The notes: generated by a model from the sequence alone, not told the origin. DNA of 64,000 nucleotides from Pseudomonas marvdashtae (GCF_014268655.2 NZ_JABWQX020000001.1:4184001-4248000), one strand, 5' to 3'. Shown: positions 35,135 through 44,186, counted from the stretch's first letter. Program-made: numbers and translations.

Positions 35135-36922
35135 ATGACCACGACAGAACAGCTGGGTGCCTTGAACTCAATCCTGAGTCAAAGCGGATTGCACAGCCTG
35201 TTCCAACCGATCATTTGCCTCTCCGAACGACGTATCCTGGGCTACGAAGCCTTGACTCGTGGCCCGTCCAACAGCCCGTTGCATTCCCCCATCGCGTTAT
35301 TGTCCGTGGCCCGCCAGGCCGGACGGCTGAGCGAGCTGGAGCTGGCCTGCCGACGCAGCGCCTGCCAACGCTTCAACGAGCAAAAGCTGCCCGGCAAACT
35401 GTTCCTCAACGTTTCGCCCGAATCGCTGCTGGAATCGGCGCACCAGACCGGCCGCACGTTGCAGCTATTACAAGACTTCGGCATCCCGCCCAGCCAGGTC
35501 GTCATCGAATTGACCGAACAAACTCCCATCGATGATTTCCAGCTCTTGCAGACCGCCCTTCACCACTACCGCGCCATGGGCTTTTCCATCGCCCTGGATG
35601 ACCTCGGCGCTGGGTATTCAAGCCTGCGTCTCTGGTCTGAACTGCGGCCGGATTATGTGAAGATCGACCGGCATTTCATCGACGGCATCCACCAGGACGC
35701 GCTCAAGCGCGAGTTCGTCGGCTCCATCCTTAAAATCGCCCAGGCGTCACGGGCCCAGGTAATTGCCGAGGGCATAGAACTGCCAGAAGAATTGGCGGTG
35801 TTGATTGAGATGGGGGTCGATCTGGTCCAAGGGTATCTGCTCGCCCGCCCCCAGGAACATCCCTCCCAGGACGCCAGGACACTGATGCCCCGACAGGACA
35901 GCGGCGTGGCGCCACTGACCGAGGAAGTGAACGACCTCGGCGCCCTGCTCAACGAACAACCGGCCGTGGCGCACCGCACGCCGACGGCCACCGTACTGGA
36001 AGCGTTCCGGCGCCAGGCCAACCTCAACTCCCTGGCGGTGCTGGACGATCAGGGCCAACCCTGCGGCATCGTGCATCGTCATTCGCTCTCGGACGCCCTG
36101 CTCAAGCCCTTCGCCACCGACCTGTTCGCGCGTAAACCGATCAGTCGGCTGATGAGCGACGATTTCCTCGCGGTGGAATTGAGCCAGTCGCTGCAACAAG
36201 TCAGCCGCCTCATCACCAGCCGCGCCCGGCAGCGCATCGAAGAAGACTTCATCATCACCCTCAACGGCAGCTACATGGGATTGGGCCGGATCATCGACGT
36301 GCTCAAGCTCATCACCGAACTGAAAATCCAACAGGCCCGCTACGCCAACCCGCTGACCTTGCTGCCGGGCAACGTACCAATCCAACAATGCCTCACGCGC
36401 CTGTTGCAGCAACGCCAGGAGTCGGTGATCTGCTACGTCGACATCGACAGCTTCAAACCTTTTAACGATATCTATGGCTATGGCCGCGGCGACGAGGTCC
36501 TGCTGTGCCTGGCCCAATGCCTGAACGAACGCATCGACCCCAGCCGCGACTTCGTTGGCCACATCGGCGGCGACGACTTCCTGCTGGTCCTCGGACCTGA
36601 CGACTGGCGCAAACGCCTGAACCTGCTGCTGAGCGACTTCCAGACCCACTGCCGCCGCTTCTACCGGCCCGAGCATCTGGAGGCTGGGTGTTTTACCGCA
36701 TTGAATCGGCAAGGGGTGCGGCAGGAGTTTGCGTTGCTGTCACTGTCGATTGGGGTGGTGCATTTGCGCGCCGAGGCCTGTGCTGGGTTGGATGCCAGTC
36801 AGCTGGCGGAACTGGCTTCGCAAGCCAAGCATCATGCGAAGGAGATTGTGGGGGGGAGTTTGTACTTGATTGATGGGGGGGTTGGGCGGGTGCCTGTCTT
36901 GGAACTGGGTTTGTCGGTGTGA
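35135..36922 (+). CDS. EAL-CBS-GGDEF cyclic-di-GMP protein with GGDDF motif
   Basis: A 595-residue cytosolic signalling protein. The EAL domain (about 15-250) keeps the motif EAL at 38-40 with IELTE, DDLGAGYSS, YVKID and EGIE, so phosphodiesterase activity looks possible. A CBS pair (about 280-410) joins it to the GGDEF domain (about 430-595), whose active site reads GGDDF at 478-482 instead of GGDEF. The order EAL-CBS-GGDEF is the same as in a PAO1 protein that sits beside prc (PA3258, from memory). ATG 35135 gives MTTTEQLG. The CBS pair probably senses a nucleotide and tunes c-di-GMP turnover. Confidence 0.9.
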   Translation: MTTTEQLGALNSILSQSGLHSLFQPIICLSERRILGYEALTRGPSNSPLHSPIALLSVARQAGRLSELELACRRSACQRFNEQKLPGKLFLNVSPESLLESAHQTGRTLQLLQDFGIPPSQVVIELTEQTPIDDFQLLQTALHHYRAMGFSIALDDLGAGYSSLRLWSELRPDYVKIDRHFIDGIHQDALKREFVGSILKIAQASRAQVIAEGIELPEELAVLIEMGVDLVQGYLLARPQEHPSQDARTLMPRQDSGVAPLTEEVNDLGALLNEQPAVAHRTPTATVLEAFRRQANLNSLAVLDDQGQPCGIVHRHSLSDALLKPFATDLFARKPISRLMSDDFLAVELSQSLQQVSRLITSRARQRIEEDFIITLNGSYMGLGRIIDVLKLITELKIQQARYANPLTLLPGNVPIQQCLTRLLQQRQESVICYVDIDSFKPFNDIYGYGRGDEVLLCLAQCLNERIDPSRDFVGHIGGDDFLLVLGPDDWRKRLNLLLSDFQTHCRRFYRPEHLEAGCFTALNRQGVRQEFALLSLSIGVVHLRAEACAGLDASQLAELASQAKHHAKEIVGGSLYLIDGGVGRVPVLELGLSV

Positions 36923-36950
36923 AGGTGGATTAGCCGCCCGTTGATTCCCC

Positions 36951-36991
36951 GTGGCGAGGGAGCTTGCTCCCGCTGGGCTGCGTAGCGGCCC
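36951..36991. repeat. Single REP unit downstream of the EAL gene
   Basis: GTGGCGAGGGAGCTTGCTCC followed by CGCTGGGCTGCGTAGCGGCC, the same REP type as at 24975. No partner copy in inverted orientation follows, so it is a solo unit. It also marks the left edge of the AT-rich toxin/immunity tip. Confidence 0.75.
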
Positions 36992-37065
36992 CTCTTTTGG
37001 ACAACGTGGTGTGTCTGGTTAATTGCATAGGCTGTTTTTAGATTTAATAATCCACCCTAACTTAG

Positions 37066-37416
37066 TCAGCTTGCCTCGGCTCTATACTTCGTTAAAGAAG
37101 CCAGTAAAACCCGCATAAATCTGCGCTGATCTTCAACCTTCTGATCGAAGTATGTATCCAAGTTTAAAAAAACCCTATCAAAGCTGTCATCGCACCCTAA
37201 GAAATAAGCAAGAGTATCAATCAGCAAAATCTGCTCTTCTGAAGAGTGATACAAAAAATCCGGACGAATCAACAAGTCAAATAGCTGGCTCAATTCCTCG
37301 TCATCATTTACATTTTTTGAAGTTATTATTTCCTCACGCGCCAAATCATTAGTATTCTCAATACTAAAAACAAAAAGCAACCCCCAAATATAGTGCAAAT
37401 TATACGGCTTTTTCAT
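37066..37416 (-). CDS. Candidate immunity protein for the RHS toxin
   Basis: A 116-residue acidic protein. The coding DNA is clearly AT-richer than the neighbouring chromosome. It begins with an ATG that overlaps the RHS stop codon (ATGA, 37413-37416), the typical arrangement of an immunity gene behind a polymorphic toxin. It has no signal peptide and no recognised motif; DDEELSQLFDLLI and CDDSFDRVFLNLDTYFDQK give an acidic surface suited to a basic nuclease. No transmembrane helix is evident, so a cytosolic nuclease inhibitor is inferred. Confidence 0.75.
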   Translation of the reverse strand: MKKPYNLHYIWGLLFVFSIENTNDLAREEIITSKNVNDDEELSQLFDLLIRPDFLYHSSEEQILLIDTLAYFLGCDDSFDRVFLNLDTYFDQKVEDQRRFMRVLLASLTKYRAEAS

Positions 37417-40400
37417 GTGCTCGGTCCTGTATAAGCTGTTTTAGGTAGGCCATTTGTATTAAGAATAACAATCGCCTTAGTTTGCTGGGTATACTCCAAA
37501 CCGTCTCTTTTATAACCCTCGCCAATTACCCGCCCCATTTCAATTGGTTCTTTAGATTCGGCAATTCCTGCTCGCCTGAAAATCAATTGAGCTCGATAAA
37601 TAGCATTGAGCTGATCACGATGACTAAGGAAACGAGTTGCGGCAGACGGAATAGCAGGTAGCCCTGCATTACTTCCGCTGTGATATACATCGATTTGCCC
37701 AGTGCCAGGATTTCGCCCTGTCGTAACGCGCTCCAACTGACCCTCCGTTGTAGTTTGGGCTCCATGTTTCTGTAGGAAATGCGCGCCTGGGATCGAGCGC
37801 TCCATCTCATCCAAACGCCGATAGGCATTCGCCTCCCCCAACTCATCAATCCGCGCCCGCCGCTGCTCCGCCGTCATCGGCAGCGCAGGCTCCCCCTCAT
37901 CCACCCCAACCTTAGCCGCCGGATCCTGCTCTCCAACGGCAGGCTTTTTACACCCATCGCCCGGGCAAGTTTCCAACCCCAACGGATCCACCCACCCCGT
38001 CGGGTTCAGGGTGTACCGATACCCGTTGAGCCCTCCCCTGAGCTTGCTCGGATCCGCCGTCAGGTACCGCCCCGTCTCTGGATTGTAGTACCGGTGCCGG
38101 TTGTAATGCAGGCCGCTTTCCCGGTCGTGGTATTGCCCTTGGAAACGCAACGGTTGATGCAGTCGGGGGCCGTCGCCGTGGCGCAGTTCGGTGAGTTTGC
38201 CGTAGCCGCTGTAGCGCGCTGCCCAAACCACTTCGCCTTGATGACTGGTCAGTTCCTGCGGCGTGCCGAGGTGGTCGAGGTGGTAGTAGAACGGTGTGGC
38301 TTTTTCTGGGCCTTCGCCTTCGAGCAGGGCGAGGGGGCGGAAGGTGCCGGGTTCGTAGATGTAGCTTTGGTAGTGCTGGTCGCTGCTTTCGGCGATGACC
38401 TGGTCGCCTTGCCAGATAAATTCGCTGGTCTGGTCGTCCACGGTCTTGCTGATGCGTCGGCCGAAGGCGTCGTAGCGGTAGGACGTTTCGCTGCCGTCCG
38501 GGCCGGTGACGCCGATGAGGCGGTGTTGGCTGTCGTAGCGGTATTCGGTGACCAGGCATTGGGCCGTGCCGCGGCGTTCGCGGATCAGGTTGCCGTAGGC
38601 GTCGTAGTCGTAATGGCGGTCGCCCTCCATCAATAGGCGGTTGCCCTTGAGGGTGGTCGGGCCGGGGCGATCCTGCATCAGCAGGTTGCCGGCCGGGTCG
38701 TGGGCGAAGCGTTCCGGGGCTTGGTTGTGGGCGTAGTCGATGCGCAGCAGGCGATCTTGCTTGTCGTATTGGTAGCTGCGGCGGTTTCGTGTGTCGGACA
38801 GCGCGGCGAGGTTGCCGCCCGCGTCGTAGGAATAGTCGCGCCAAAACAATTGCTGTTGCTGGGTCTGCCACACGGTCTGGGCCTTGAGGCGACCTTGTTC
38901 GTCGTAGCGGTAGTCGCTGAGCAGCAGGCCTTGCTGGCGTTGGGTTTCGCGTCCGCCTTTGAAACGGTGCTCGGTCAGGCACGTGCCGTTGAGGTCGATG
39001 GCGATCAGCGCGCCACCCGGGAGGTGGCGGTAGTCGAGGGTGCTGCGATCGGGCAGGCGGCAATGGATCAAGCGGCCGGTGTTGTCGTATCGATAACGCA
39101 GGGTGGCCCAGCCCTGGTGTTCGGCGACGAGGCGGTCTTGCGCGTCGTATTCGTAGGCCAGCGGCCAATGGCCGTCGTCGACGCTGACCAGACGCCCTAG
39201 GGCGTCGTAGCGGTATTCGACGGTCGTGCCGTCGGGCAAGGTCTTGCGCAACAAACGGCCGGCGCTGTCGCGTTGGTATTGGGTGACCCGTTGGCTGCCG
39301 TCAGCACCGAATTCGGTCTTTTCCAGCAGGTGGCCGTTAAGGTCGTAGGCGTAGCCGGTGCGTTGGCCATCGAAGCCGGTTTCCTGTCGGATCAGTCCGT
39401 TGGGCGTGTAGTCCAGCTGATATTTTTCACCGGATTCGTTCTCGATTTCCGTCAGCAACAGCCGCGCCGAGTCGTAGCGGTATTTCAGTCCGCTGCCGTC
39501 GGGGTTGAGGCGGCGGCTGATCAGGTGCAGGTCGTCGGCGTATTCGTAGCGGGTGATGCGCCCCAGTTCGTCGCGTTCGGCGGTGACCTTGCCGTAGGCG
39601 TTGTAGCTCCAGGCGCGGGTCGCGCCGGTGGGCAGGGTGGTTTGCAGCAAGCGGCCGACGGCGTCCCATTGGTAATGGGTGATGGCGCCGTGTTCGTCCT
39701 GGCGGGTCAGCAAACGCCCGAGGGCGTCGTAGGAAAAGATCCGCTGGCTGTCGTCGGGCAGGATTTCTTCGGTCAACTGGCCCAGGCGATTACGGACGAA
39801 GGCGTGTTGGCTGCCATCGGGGTAGCGGATGGAGATCAGTTGGCCCTGGGTGTCGTAGCAGTACCAGGTGCTGTGGCGATCCGGGTCGATGGCCTCGATC
39901 ACATCGCCCTGTTCATTGCGCCGGTAGGTCCAGACGGCGTTGCCGCGCTGCCGGGCGTGCAGGAAACCGTTGCGGTACTCGTAGGACGTGGGCTCGCCTT
40001 CGGGCGGAATCAGCGCCGCCAGCCGTCCGACTTCGTCGTAGCGGTATTCGGTCACCGCGCCGAGCGGGTCTTGTTCGGCGACCAGCCGACCCTGTTCGTC
40101 ATAGGCCTTGAGGTGTTCGCCGCCATCAGGATCGACCTGGCGCACCAGTCGCGCCCGGTCGTCATGGACGTACACTTCCCGGCTGCCATCGAGGTTCTGG
40201 ACCGTGACGCTGCCGTCCTCGCCCCAGCTGTAGCGGCTGTCCATCTGCGCGAACGAGGCCCAGTGCCGCACACAGCGGGCTGCCGGACCGAGGCCTTGCC
40301 ATTCCCAATAAAAACTCGCGCCGCCGGCCAGTTGCCGTTGGAGGATGACGTGCTGGTCGTCGTAGTCGTAGCGTTCGCTTTCGCCGGCGGCGTTGGTCGC

Positions 40401-42206
40401 TTCGATCAACCGGAAACGGGCGTCGTAGCGGTAGGTCACCAGCGTCTGTTCGGTGCGCCAGGCTTCGTCCGGATGCAGTTCCGGGTGAAAACCCTGGTAG
40501 TCGATGGCGACCAGATGACGATGTTCGTAGCGCAGGCGCAGGCAGCGCCGAGCGCCGTTGTCCAGGCGGCTGATGTCGCCGTAGATGTTGCGCTGGATCG
40601 TCAGGCGGTTGTCGTACCGATCACTCAGGGCGATCAGACGTCCGTCGCGAAAGTGTAGGAAAGGCGCACCGTCGCCGGGTTGGGCGACGATCAGTTCGTC
40701 CGGCTCGCTGCTCAGGTAGATCGCCGCACGGGCCAGGCTGTTGTGGATCGCCGGGCGTTGCAGGCTCGGTCGGGGAAACGTGGTGCGGCGGTTTTCCTGG
40801 TCGATCCAGATGACCTGCTCGCCTTCAATCAACAGGCGATGGGCCAGGGCATGGCTCCAGCCACGGCCGAGCCCGACGTCCAGGTCGGCGGCGCTGGTGC
40901 GATAAAGGCGGGTGAAGACGAAGGGCATGCGCCCGTCGAGGGTGCCGTCTTCCAGGGTCAGCAGTTCTTCGCCGGTGACCATCGACACCGGGCAGCCGTG
41001 GGTGCGGGTCTGGTCGGCGCTGTCGGCGGGGTCGCCGTTGGGGTTTTTCGATTGGGTGGGGGCGTCGTCGTGGTGTTGGTCTTGTTTCAGCGTGGTATTG
41101 CGCTTCGCGTCCCAGCGCAGTTGCATCCGGCCCTTTTTCACAGCGGCGGTGATGCCTCGCGCCGCCACGGTTTTGTAGCGGTCCACGTAGGCCATGAAAC
41201 CGTTCACCACCGCGAAGATGGCACGAATGAAACGCTTCGCGGCATCCAGCAGGCGAGCGCTGTGCCGAACCAGGCGCATCGACAGATAAGCAATGCCGGC
41301 TCCCGCCGCGGCGAACGTCAGGACCACGCCGATCAGCAGGTCGATCACCAACTGCACGAGCATTGTGGATAACGCTTGGGCCGTGCTGCCGGCGAGTTCA
41401 CTGGGCGGCAGCATGTCCAGCCAGAGACTGGCGGTGCGCACCAGCAAGCACAGCGCCGCTTCGTCACTGGCCAGCAGCTGCAGCTTTGCCATGACCTGCG
41501 GTGCCGACTGTGCAAGCTTGGCTAGATCGGCCGCACCGCTGCCCAACTCCGCGCCGAACCGAACGGGGTCCTTGAGGATGTCCGAGATCAGGCCGATGCT
41601 GTCCCACACCCCTTCGATCGCTGCCCAACCGCCGGCGAGCAGGCCATTGCCCACCGCAGCCGCCGACGTTGCCAGGGATTGCTGCGCCCACTGCGGCTTG
41701 AAACCCTGCCACTCGCCGCGCAGCCAGTCCGTCAGATCGGAGGTCAGGCCATCGTAGGAAGAAAACAGTTCTTCGATTTGCTTGGGAGATACCTCGCCCT
41801 GGACGTGTACCTGATAGTAGCGACCCGCTTCGCCTTTGAAGGTCCCCACGCCTTGGGCATCCAGCGTGACCGGCGTGATCTTTCCACTGCCGACCTCCAC
41901 CACATCTACAACGATGCCGCCCAGCGGAATGTCGTACACCGACTCGAGCTTGCTCTCGATCGTCAAGACGCCGCCCTTGGGGCACTGGGCGACGGTGGAG
42001 AGAAAATCCGTGTCCTGGATGCTGACCGCCGTGGTGCTGTCACCGAAACGGATCACCCGCTCCATGCCCATCAATGAAGGCAGGTCGGCTAACTGGCTGG
42101 CGCCGTCCGCCGCGCGGCTGTACCAGCTCTCGAGCTGCTCGCGGTAAAGGGGAAGGGTCTCTTTGAAACTGTCGAGTGCATCCTCGATGCGGCGCACCTG
42201 ATCCAT
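37413..42206 (-). CDS. RHS-repeat polymorphic toxin, RNase A-like tip
   Basis: A 1597-residue RHS protein. N-terminal region 1-390 has no PAAR motif but two hydrophobic stretches near 280-310. A DUF6531-like block begins GCPVSMVTGEELLTLEDG, then about 950 residues of YD/RHS repeats (YRYDALGRL type) build the cocoon. The core ends RYYNPETGRYLTADPSKL and DPLGL at residue 1411, the usual self-cleavage point. The last 186 residues (encoded 37413-37973) are AT-richer. They contain AHFLQKHG, a conserved ATRFLSHRDQL segment and a C-terminal KTAYTGP, which together resemble the RNase A-like CdiA-CT family. Delivery is unclear because no VgrG, Hcp or PAAR gene is nearby. Confidence 0.85.
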   Translation of the reverse strand: MDQVRRIEDALDSFKETLPLYREQLESWYSRAADGASQLADLPSLMGMERVIRFGDSTTAVSIQDTDFLSTVAQCPKGGVLTIESKLESVYDIPLGGIVVDVVEVGSGKITPVTLDAQGVGTFKGEAGRYYQVHVQGEVSPKQIEELFSSYDGLTSDLTDWLRGEWQGFKPQWAQQSLATSAAAVGNGLLAGGWAAIEGVWDSIGLISDILKDPVRFGAELGSGAADLAKLAQSAPQVMAKLQLLASDEAALCLLVRTASLWLDMLPPSELAGSTAQALSTMLVQLVIDLLIGVVLTFAAAGAGIAYLSMRLVRHSARLLDAAKRFIRAIFAVVNGFMAYVDRYKTVAARGITAAVKKGRMQLRWDAKRNTTLKQDQHHDDAPTQSKNPNGDPADSADQTRTHGCPVSMVTGEELLTLEDGTLDGRMPFVFTRLYRTSAADLDVGLGRGWSHALAHRLLIEGEQVIWIDQENRRTTFPRPSLQRPAIHNSLARAAIYLSSEPDELIVAQPGDGAPFLHFRDGRLIALSDRYDNRLTIQRNIYGDISRLDNGARRCLRLRYEHRHLVAIDYQGFHPELHPDEAWRTEQTLVTYRYDARFRLIEATNAAGESERYDYDDQHVILQRQLAGGASFYWEWQGLGPAARCVRHWASFAQMDSRYSWGEDGSVTVQNLDGSREVYVHDDRARLVRQVDPDGGEHLKAYDEQGRLVAEQDPLGAVTEYRYDEVGRLAALIPPEGEPTSYEYRNGFLHARQRGNAVWTYRRNEQGDVIEAIDPDRHSTWYCYDTQGQLISIRYPDGSQHAFVRNRLGQLTEEILPDDSQRIFSYDALGRLLTRQDEHGAITHYQWDAVGRLLQTTLPTGATRAWSYNAYGKVTAERDELGRITRYEYADDLHLISRRLNPDGSGLKYRYDSARLLLTEIENESGEKYQLDYTPNGLIRQETGFDGQRTGYAYDLNGHLLEKTEFGADGSQRVTQYQRDSAGRLLRKTLPDGTTVEYRYDALGRLVSVDDGHWPLAYEYDAQDRLVAEHQGWATLRYRYDNTGRLIHCRLPDRSTLDYRHLPGGALIAIDLNGTCLTEHRFKGGRETQRQQGLLLSDYRYDEQGRLKAQTVWQTQQQQLFWRDYSYDAGGNLAALSDTRNRRSYQYDKQDRLLRIDYAHNQAPERFAHDPAGNLLMQDRPGPTTLKGNRLLMEGDRHYDYDAYGNLIRERRGTAQCLVTEYRYDSQHRLIGVTGPDGSETSYRYDAFGRRISKTVDDQTSEFIWQGDQVIAESSDQHYQSYIYEPGTFRPLALLEGEGPEKATPFYYHLDHLGTPQELTSHQGEVVWAARYSGYGKLTELRHGDGPRLHQPLRFQGQYHDRESGLHYNRHRYYNPETGRYLTADPSKLRGGLNGYRYTLNPTGWVDPLGLETCPGDGCKKPAVGEQDPAAKVGVDEGEPALPMTAEQRRARIDELGEANAYRRLDEMERSIPGAHFLQKHGAQTTTEGQLERVTTGRNPGTGQIDVYHSGSNAGLPAIPSAATRFLSHRDQLNAIYRAQLIFRRAGIAESKEPIEMGRVIGEGYKRDGLEYTQQTKAIVILNTNGLPKTAYTGPST

Positions 42207-42414
42207 CAGGGCAGCGCTCGATCAGAGGCCAACAGGAAAAATCGATCGGGCATGGGCAGGCGTCTCGCGAGGAATCGGGAAGCGCGAGACTGTGCCGGGG
42301 AAGGCAGGGGAAATAAGTCAGATAAGGAGACGGATAGCGTAGGACGATTCTGAGATTTGCCCTAAAGGAGATGCCCCATTAGCGAAGAAAAAAGATACCG
42401 CCTATGGATAACAA

Positions 42415-42816
42415 CTAAGGGGCCTGGCCTTCGAGCGCCTTGAGCTTGATCTCGGCCAACGGATGCCCGGCCTTTGCGGCGAGGGTCCACCAGCGTGCCG
42501 CTTCGGCCGGGTCCGGCGCTTTAGTGGCGGTGCCGGCGAGGCTGATGACGCCGACCTGATAGGCGGCCTTGCCATCACCGGCCAGTGCGGCCAATCGCAG
42601 CAGGCGAATGCCCTCCTCGCGCGCGCCCAGCCCCTGGCCGCGAAACGTCAGGATATGCCCGTAGAAACTCTGGGCACCGACATCACCCAGGTTCGCCATG
42701 CGTGCAAACTGACCTTCGAGCCAGGCCCAGCCACGCGGCTGTCGGACGAACCATGACCAATGAAACAACCGACGCGCCAGCCAATAGCCGGCCCGCGCCT
42801 TGATGCGCCAGAGCAC
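42415..42816 (-). CDS. Sel1-repeat protein
   Basis: A 133-residue protein with tandem Sel1-like (SLR) helical repeats, for example GAREEGIRLLRLAALAGDG then DPAEAARWWTLAAKAGHP. It starts MLWRIKARAGYWLARRLFHW, a basic aromatic stretch rather than a signal peptide. It lies one base from the downstream stop of the next gene (42817) and probably shares its transcript. Sel1 repeats mediate protein contacts; no specific role is visible. Confidence 0.82.
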   Translation of the reverse strand: MLWRIKARAGYWLARRLFHWSWFVRQPRGWAWLEGQFARMANLGDVGAQSFYGHILTFRGQGLGAREEGIRLLRLAALAGDGKAAYQVGVISLAGTATKAPDPAEAARWWTLAAKAGHPLAEIKLKALEGQAP

Positions 42817-43188
42817 TCAGGCCTCCGCCGATTCGGGGTACTCGTATTCGAATACCCGAACCACTTCCGAAGCATGCCAGGACGCAGCGGCGACGCCGTC
42901 GGACGGACCGGAAAAACGACCGAGGCGCTCGACACATTCGAAGAAACCGGTGCGCGGCAATCGGCTGGCACCCTGGCTGATGACCAGCGAACTGCGCAGC
43001 GGCTGTTCAGCCCGGGCGTCCAGCGCGGCCAGGTGTTCGAGCGCGGCGGTCAAGGTCTGCATCGCCGGGCTTGGAAGCTGCAAGCGTTCCAGCAAGGCGC
43101 GGTATGTCAGCAAATGGCGCTGGCGACGCGCCTGGTCCAACTCCCCCAACAACCCATCCCAATGTTGTCGACTGATGCGTACACTCAC
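42817..43188 (-). CDS. Conserved hypothetical, 123 residues
   Basis: I do not recognise a named family. It is a mostly helical, soluble protein (LLGELDQARRQRHLLTYRALL; LTAALEHLAALDARAEQPLR). It begins with GTG 43188, overlapping the stop of the XRE gene by four bases (GTGA), and ends next to the Sel1 gene, so these three genes form a small operon. Confidence 0.75.
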   Translation of the reverse strand: MSVRISRQHWDGLLGELDQARRQRHLLTYRALLERLQLPSPAMQTLTAALEHLAALDARAEQPLRSSLVISQGASRLPRTGFFECVERLGRFSGPSDGVAAASWHASEVVRVFEYEYPESAEA

Positions 43189-43526
43189 GATTCATCCCTC
43201 CAACCCGGCACCGTCAGTTCCCAGGCCAGGCTGCGCTTGATCGCGGCATCGGGCTGACGCTCGCCGCTTTCGATCATGGCCAGATAAGACGGGCTGATGC
43301 CTACCGTGCGGGCCAGCGCCTCGATGGCGATGCCCTTCCCTTCGCGCAAGCTGCGCAACTGATCCAGACCAGGAAGGACCTGATCGGGTGCCGCCGCATC
43401 CTGGGCTTTTGCCTCCCGCGGCGGAGCTTGATTGAGACCTGCTGCCTTCAATAACGACTGGTACTGATCCCACGGCAAAACCGCGTACTCGGGCTCTCCG
43501 TCGCGTGTGATTATTTGAATATCCAT
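43185..43526 (-). CDS. XRE-family helix-turn-helix protein
   Basis: A 113-residue protein with a C-terminal XRE/Cro helix-turn-helix (LRSLREGKGIAIEALARTVG, then ISPSYLAMIESGERQP, about residues 57-92). The N-terminus (MDIQIITRDGEPEYAVLPW) resembles the small N-terminal segment of antitoxin-like regulators. The ATG at 43526 follows GGGGTAG. It could regulate the three-gene operon it heads; an antitoxin role with the next protein is possible but unsupported. Confidence 0.82.
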   Translation of the reverse strand: MDIQIITRDGEPEYAVLPWDQYQSLLKAAGLNQAPPREAKAQDAAAPDQVLPGLDQLRSLREGKGIAIEALARTVGISPSYLAMIESGERQPDAAIKRSLAWELTVPGWRDES

Positions 43527-43639
43527 GTCTACCCCGTAGGACAACAACACTTAGCGAGTCAGCTTTTTTCCTCGGAAGTGTAATCCTAAATAGCAGCCGA
43601 GGTCGCGGGGCGATGATGTTCTGGGGCAAACAGGCGGGA

Positions 43640-44095
43640 TCAGGTCTTTTTCGGACCTTGGAGCAGGAGTTGTTCTGGGGTATCGGGAAGTCTTTCGACC
43701 AGCGCGAGCTTCTCGGGTGACTGCTGGTCACGCCAGGCGCGGAAGGCACTGAGTTCGTCGTCGAGTGTTTTCATGATCCACGCCAGCACGGCAATGTCGT
43801 CGAACATGCCGAACATCGGCAGCAGGTCTGGAATCGCGTCCAGAGGGCTGAGGAAATACATGAGCCCCGCCACGACTGACAATAACGACTTGGCACTGAC
43901 CGCCCGGTAGTCGCCACGCCAGTAGGCCAGGCACAACGCCTGCAACAAGCGCAGGTCTTCCTTGAGCTTGCCCAGCCGGCCGCCCTCACGCGCCCCTTTG
44001 CTGGCAACGGCGAACAGCAACGTCGGCAGTCTACCGCGGGCCAGCAGCCGTCCCGCCAGAGGTAGAAACCGGGTGAAATTCCACGGGGCCTTCAT
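43640..44095 (-). CDS. YkvA/DUF1232-family membrane-associated protein
   Basis: A 151-residue protein with the YkvA signature LMYFLSPLDAIPDLLPMFGMFDDIAVL (about residues 78-104). The YWRGDYRAV and SLLSVVAGLM segments come before it, and the block forms a short membrane hairpin. The ATG at 44095 follows GGGAGAAAA; a longer frame reaches 44122 with less support. The role of this family is not established. Confidence 0.85.
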   Translation of the reverse strand: MKAPWNFTRFLPLAGRLLARGRLPTLLFAVASKGAREGGRLGKLKEDLRLLQALCLAYWRGDYRAVSAKSLLSVVAGLMYFLSPLDAIPDLLPMFGMFDDIAVLAWIMKTLDDELSAFRAWRDQQSPEKLALVERLPDTPEQLLLQGPKKT

Positions 44096-44113
44096 TTTTT
44101 CTCCCACTGAAAT

Positions 44114-44138
44114 GTTATCCACACAAATTGTGGATAAC
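44114..44138. repeat. Inverted pair of DnaA-box-like sequences
   Basis: GTTATCCACA and TGTGGATAAC, perfect inverted 10-base arms separated by five bases, just upstream of the ykvA-type gene. Each arm contains the DnaA-box consensus TTATCCACA. It may bind DnaA as a regulator or simply be a chance palindrome; this is not an origin of replication, as no oriC neighbours (dnaA, dnaN, rpmH) are present. Confidence 0.6.
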
Positions 44139-44186
44139 CTTGTGAACAGAGCTGCATTTCACCGCTGAAGCCCCCGTTTAATAAGG

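Noticed and set aside
39273-40658. 461-residue plus-strand ORF within the RHS gene
   Set aside because: It is the reverse-strand reading of the YD repeats; repeats explain its length. No start context or motif.
38000-40900. Tandem repeats as a possible DNA repeat array
   Set aside because: The periodicity comes from coding of YD/RHS protein repeats, and unit sequences are degenerate at DNA level.
44114-44138. Possible replication origin
   Set aside because: Only one pair of DnaA-like boxes, no AT-rich unwinding region with clusters, and none of the usual oriC gene neighbours.
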